Of a stretch of DNA of 13,256 bases, positions 13,209 to 13,256 are shown one piece after another (positions within the stretch are counted from its first letter, which is position 1; each line of letters starts with the position of its first letter). Source of the DNA: Bacillota bacterium (GTDB lineage: Bacteria; Bacillota; Clostridia; Acetivibrionales; DTU013); contig JAEYRV010000034.1 of assembly GCA_023435305.1 (NCBI GenBank), forward strand, positions 1 through 13,256, given 5' to 3'. The notes under the pieces were generated by a model that had not been told where the DNA came from, did not search any database, and saw only the letters and a program-made list of their open reading frames with translations. The translations under genes and the position numbers were made by a program.

Positions 13209-13256
13209 GGGTCAGGCTTGAATAATTCCTTTATTCACTTGGGTGAATAAAGGAAT
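13209..13256. repeat. Palindromic repeat, copy cut by the right window edge
   Basis: Begins GGGGTCAGGCTTGAATAATT and passes through ATTCCTTTATTCAC, a TTGG loop and the start of the right arm, where the window ends. The loop is the complement of the CCAA loop at 9009-9012. Together with 1-54, both ends of this sequence lie inside copies of the same repeat. Confidence 0.85.

Overview
The window looks like chromosomal DNA of a spore-forming Bacillota, most likely a clostridium. It carries a complete tetracistronic GerA-type germinant-receptor operon, a CotH-type kinase gene, strong AGGAGG-type ribosome binding sites, several TTG and GTG starts and moderate GC. The genus cannot be fixed from sequence alone. 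No tRNA, rRNA, CRISPR, phage or transposase gene was seen.

Layout. 1-54 is most of a long palindromic repeat. 188-751 (+) is a QueD/PTPS-like protein with a C-terminal zinc ribbon, closed by a strong terminator (794-844). 1009-1494 (+) is a small flavodoxin-domain protein. 1594-5327 (+) is a three-gene operon: VTC-type polyphosphate polymerase, DUF4956 membrane protein, and a membrane-anchored CotH-family kinase with a long repeat-rich insert. 5480-7631 (+) is an OmpR-type response regulator overlapping a sensor histidine kinase. 7632-8143 is non-coding but highly structured: a 152-nt imperfect hairpin with two inner hairpins, then a 10-bp tandem array. 8144-8932 (+) is a short-chain dehydrogenase resembling the NYC1/NOL group. 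8949-9074 is a nested pair of the palindromic repeats. 9061-13127 (-) is the germination operon in the order A, C, small D-like subunit, B. The window ends (13209-13256) inside another palindrome copy.

How the genes may work together. The same 20-nt box, with two TTCAG half-sites 11 bp apart, lies upstream of both the VTC/DUF4956/CotH operon and the response-regulator gene. In both places it sits 37-38 bp from a candidate -10 element with no good -35. The simplest reading is that the two-component pair activates itself and the neighbouring operon, forming one regulated module. That module would consist of polyphosphate synthesis at the membrane, a membrane partner and an extracytoplasmic kinase-like protein. 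This is inference; the box identity is seen directly.

Two further themes recur. Both kinase-fold proteins of the module (CotH and the histidine kinase) carry low-complexity tandem repeats in a loop inside the catalytic domain. The palindromic repeats have invaded gene ends, nested into one another, and supply the last residues and stop codon of the gerAB-like gene.
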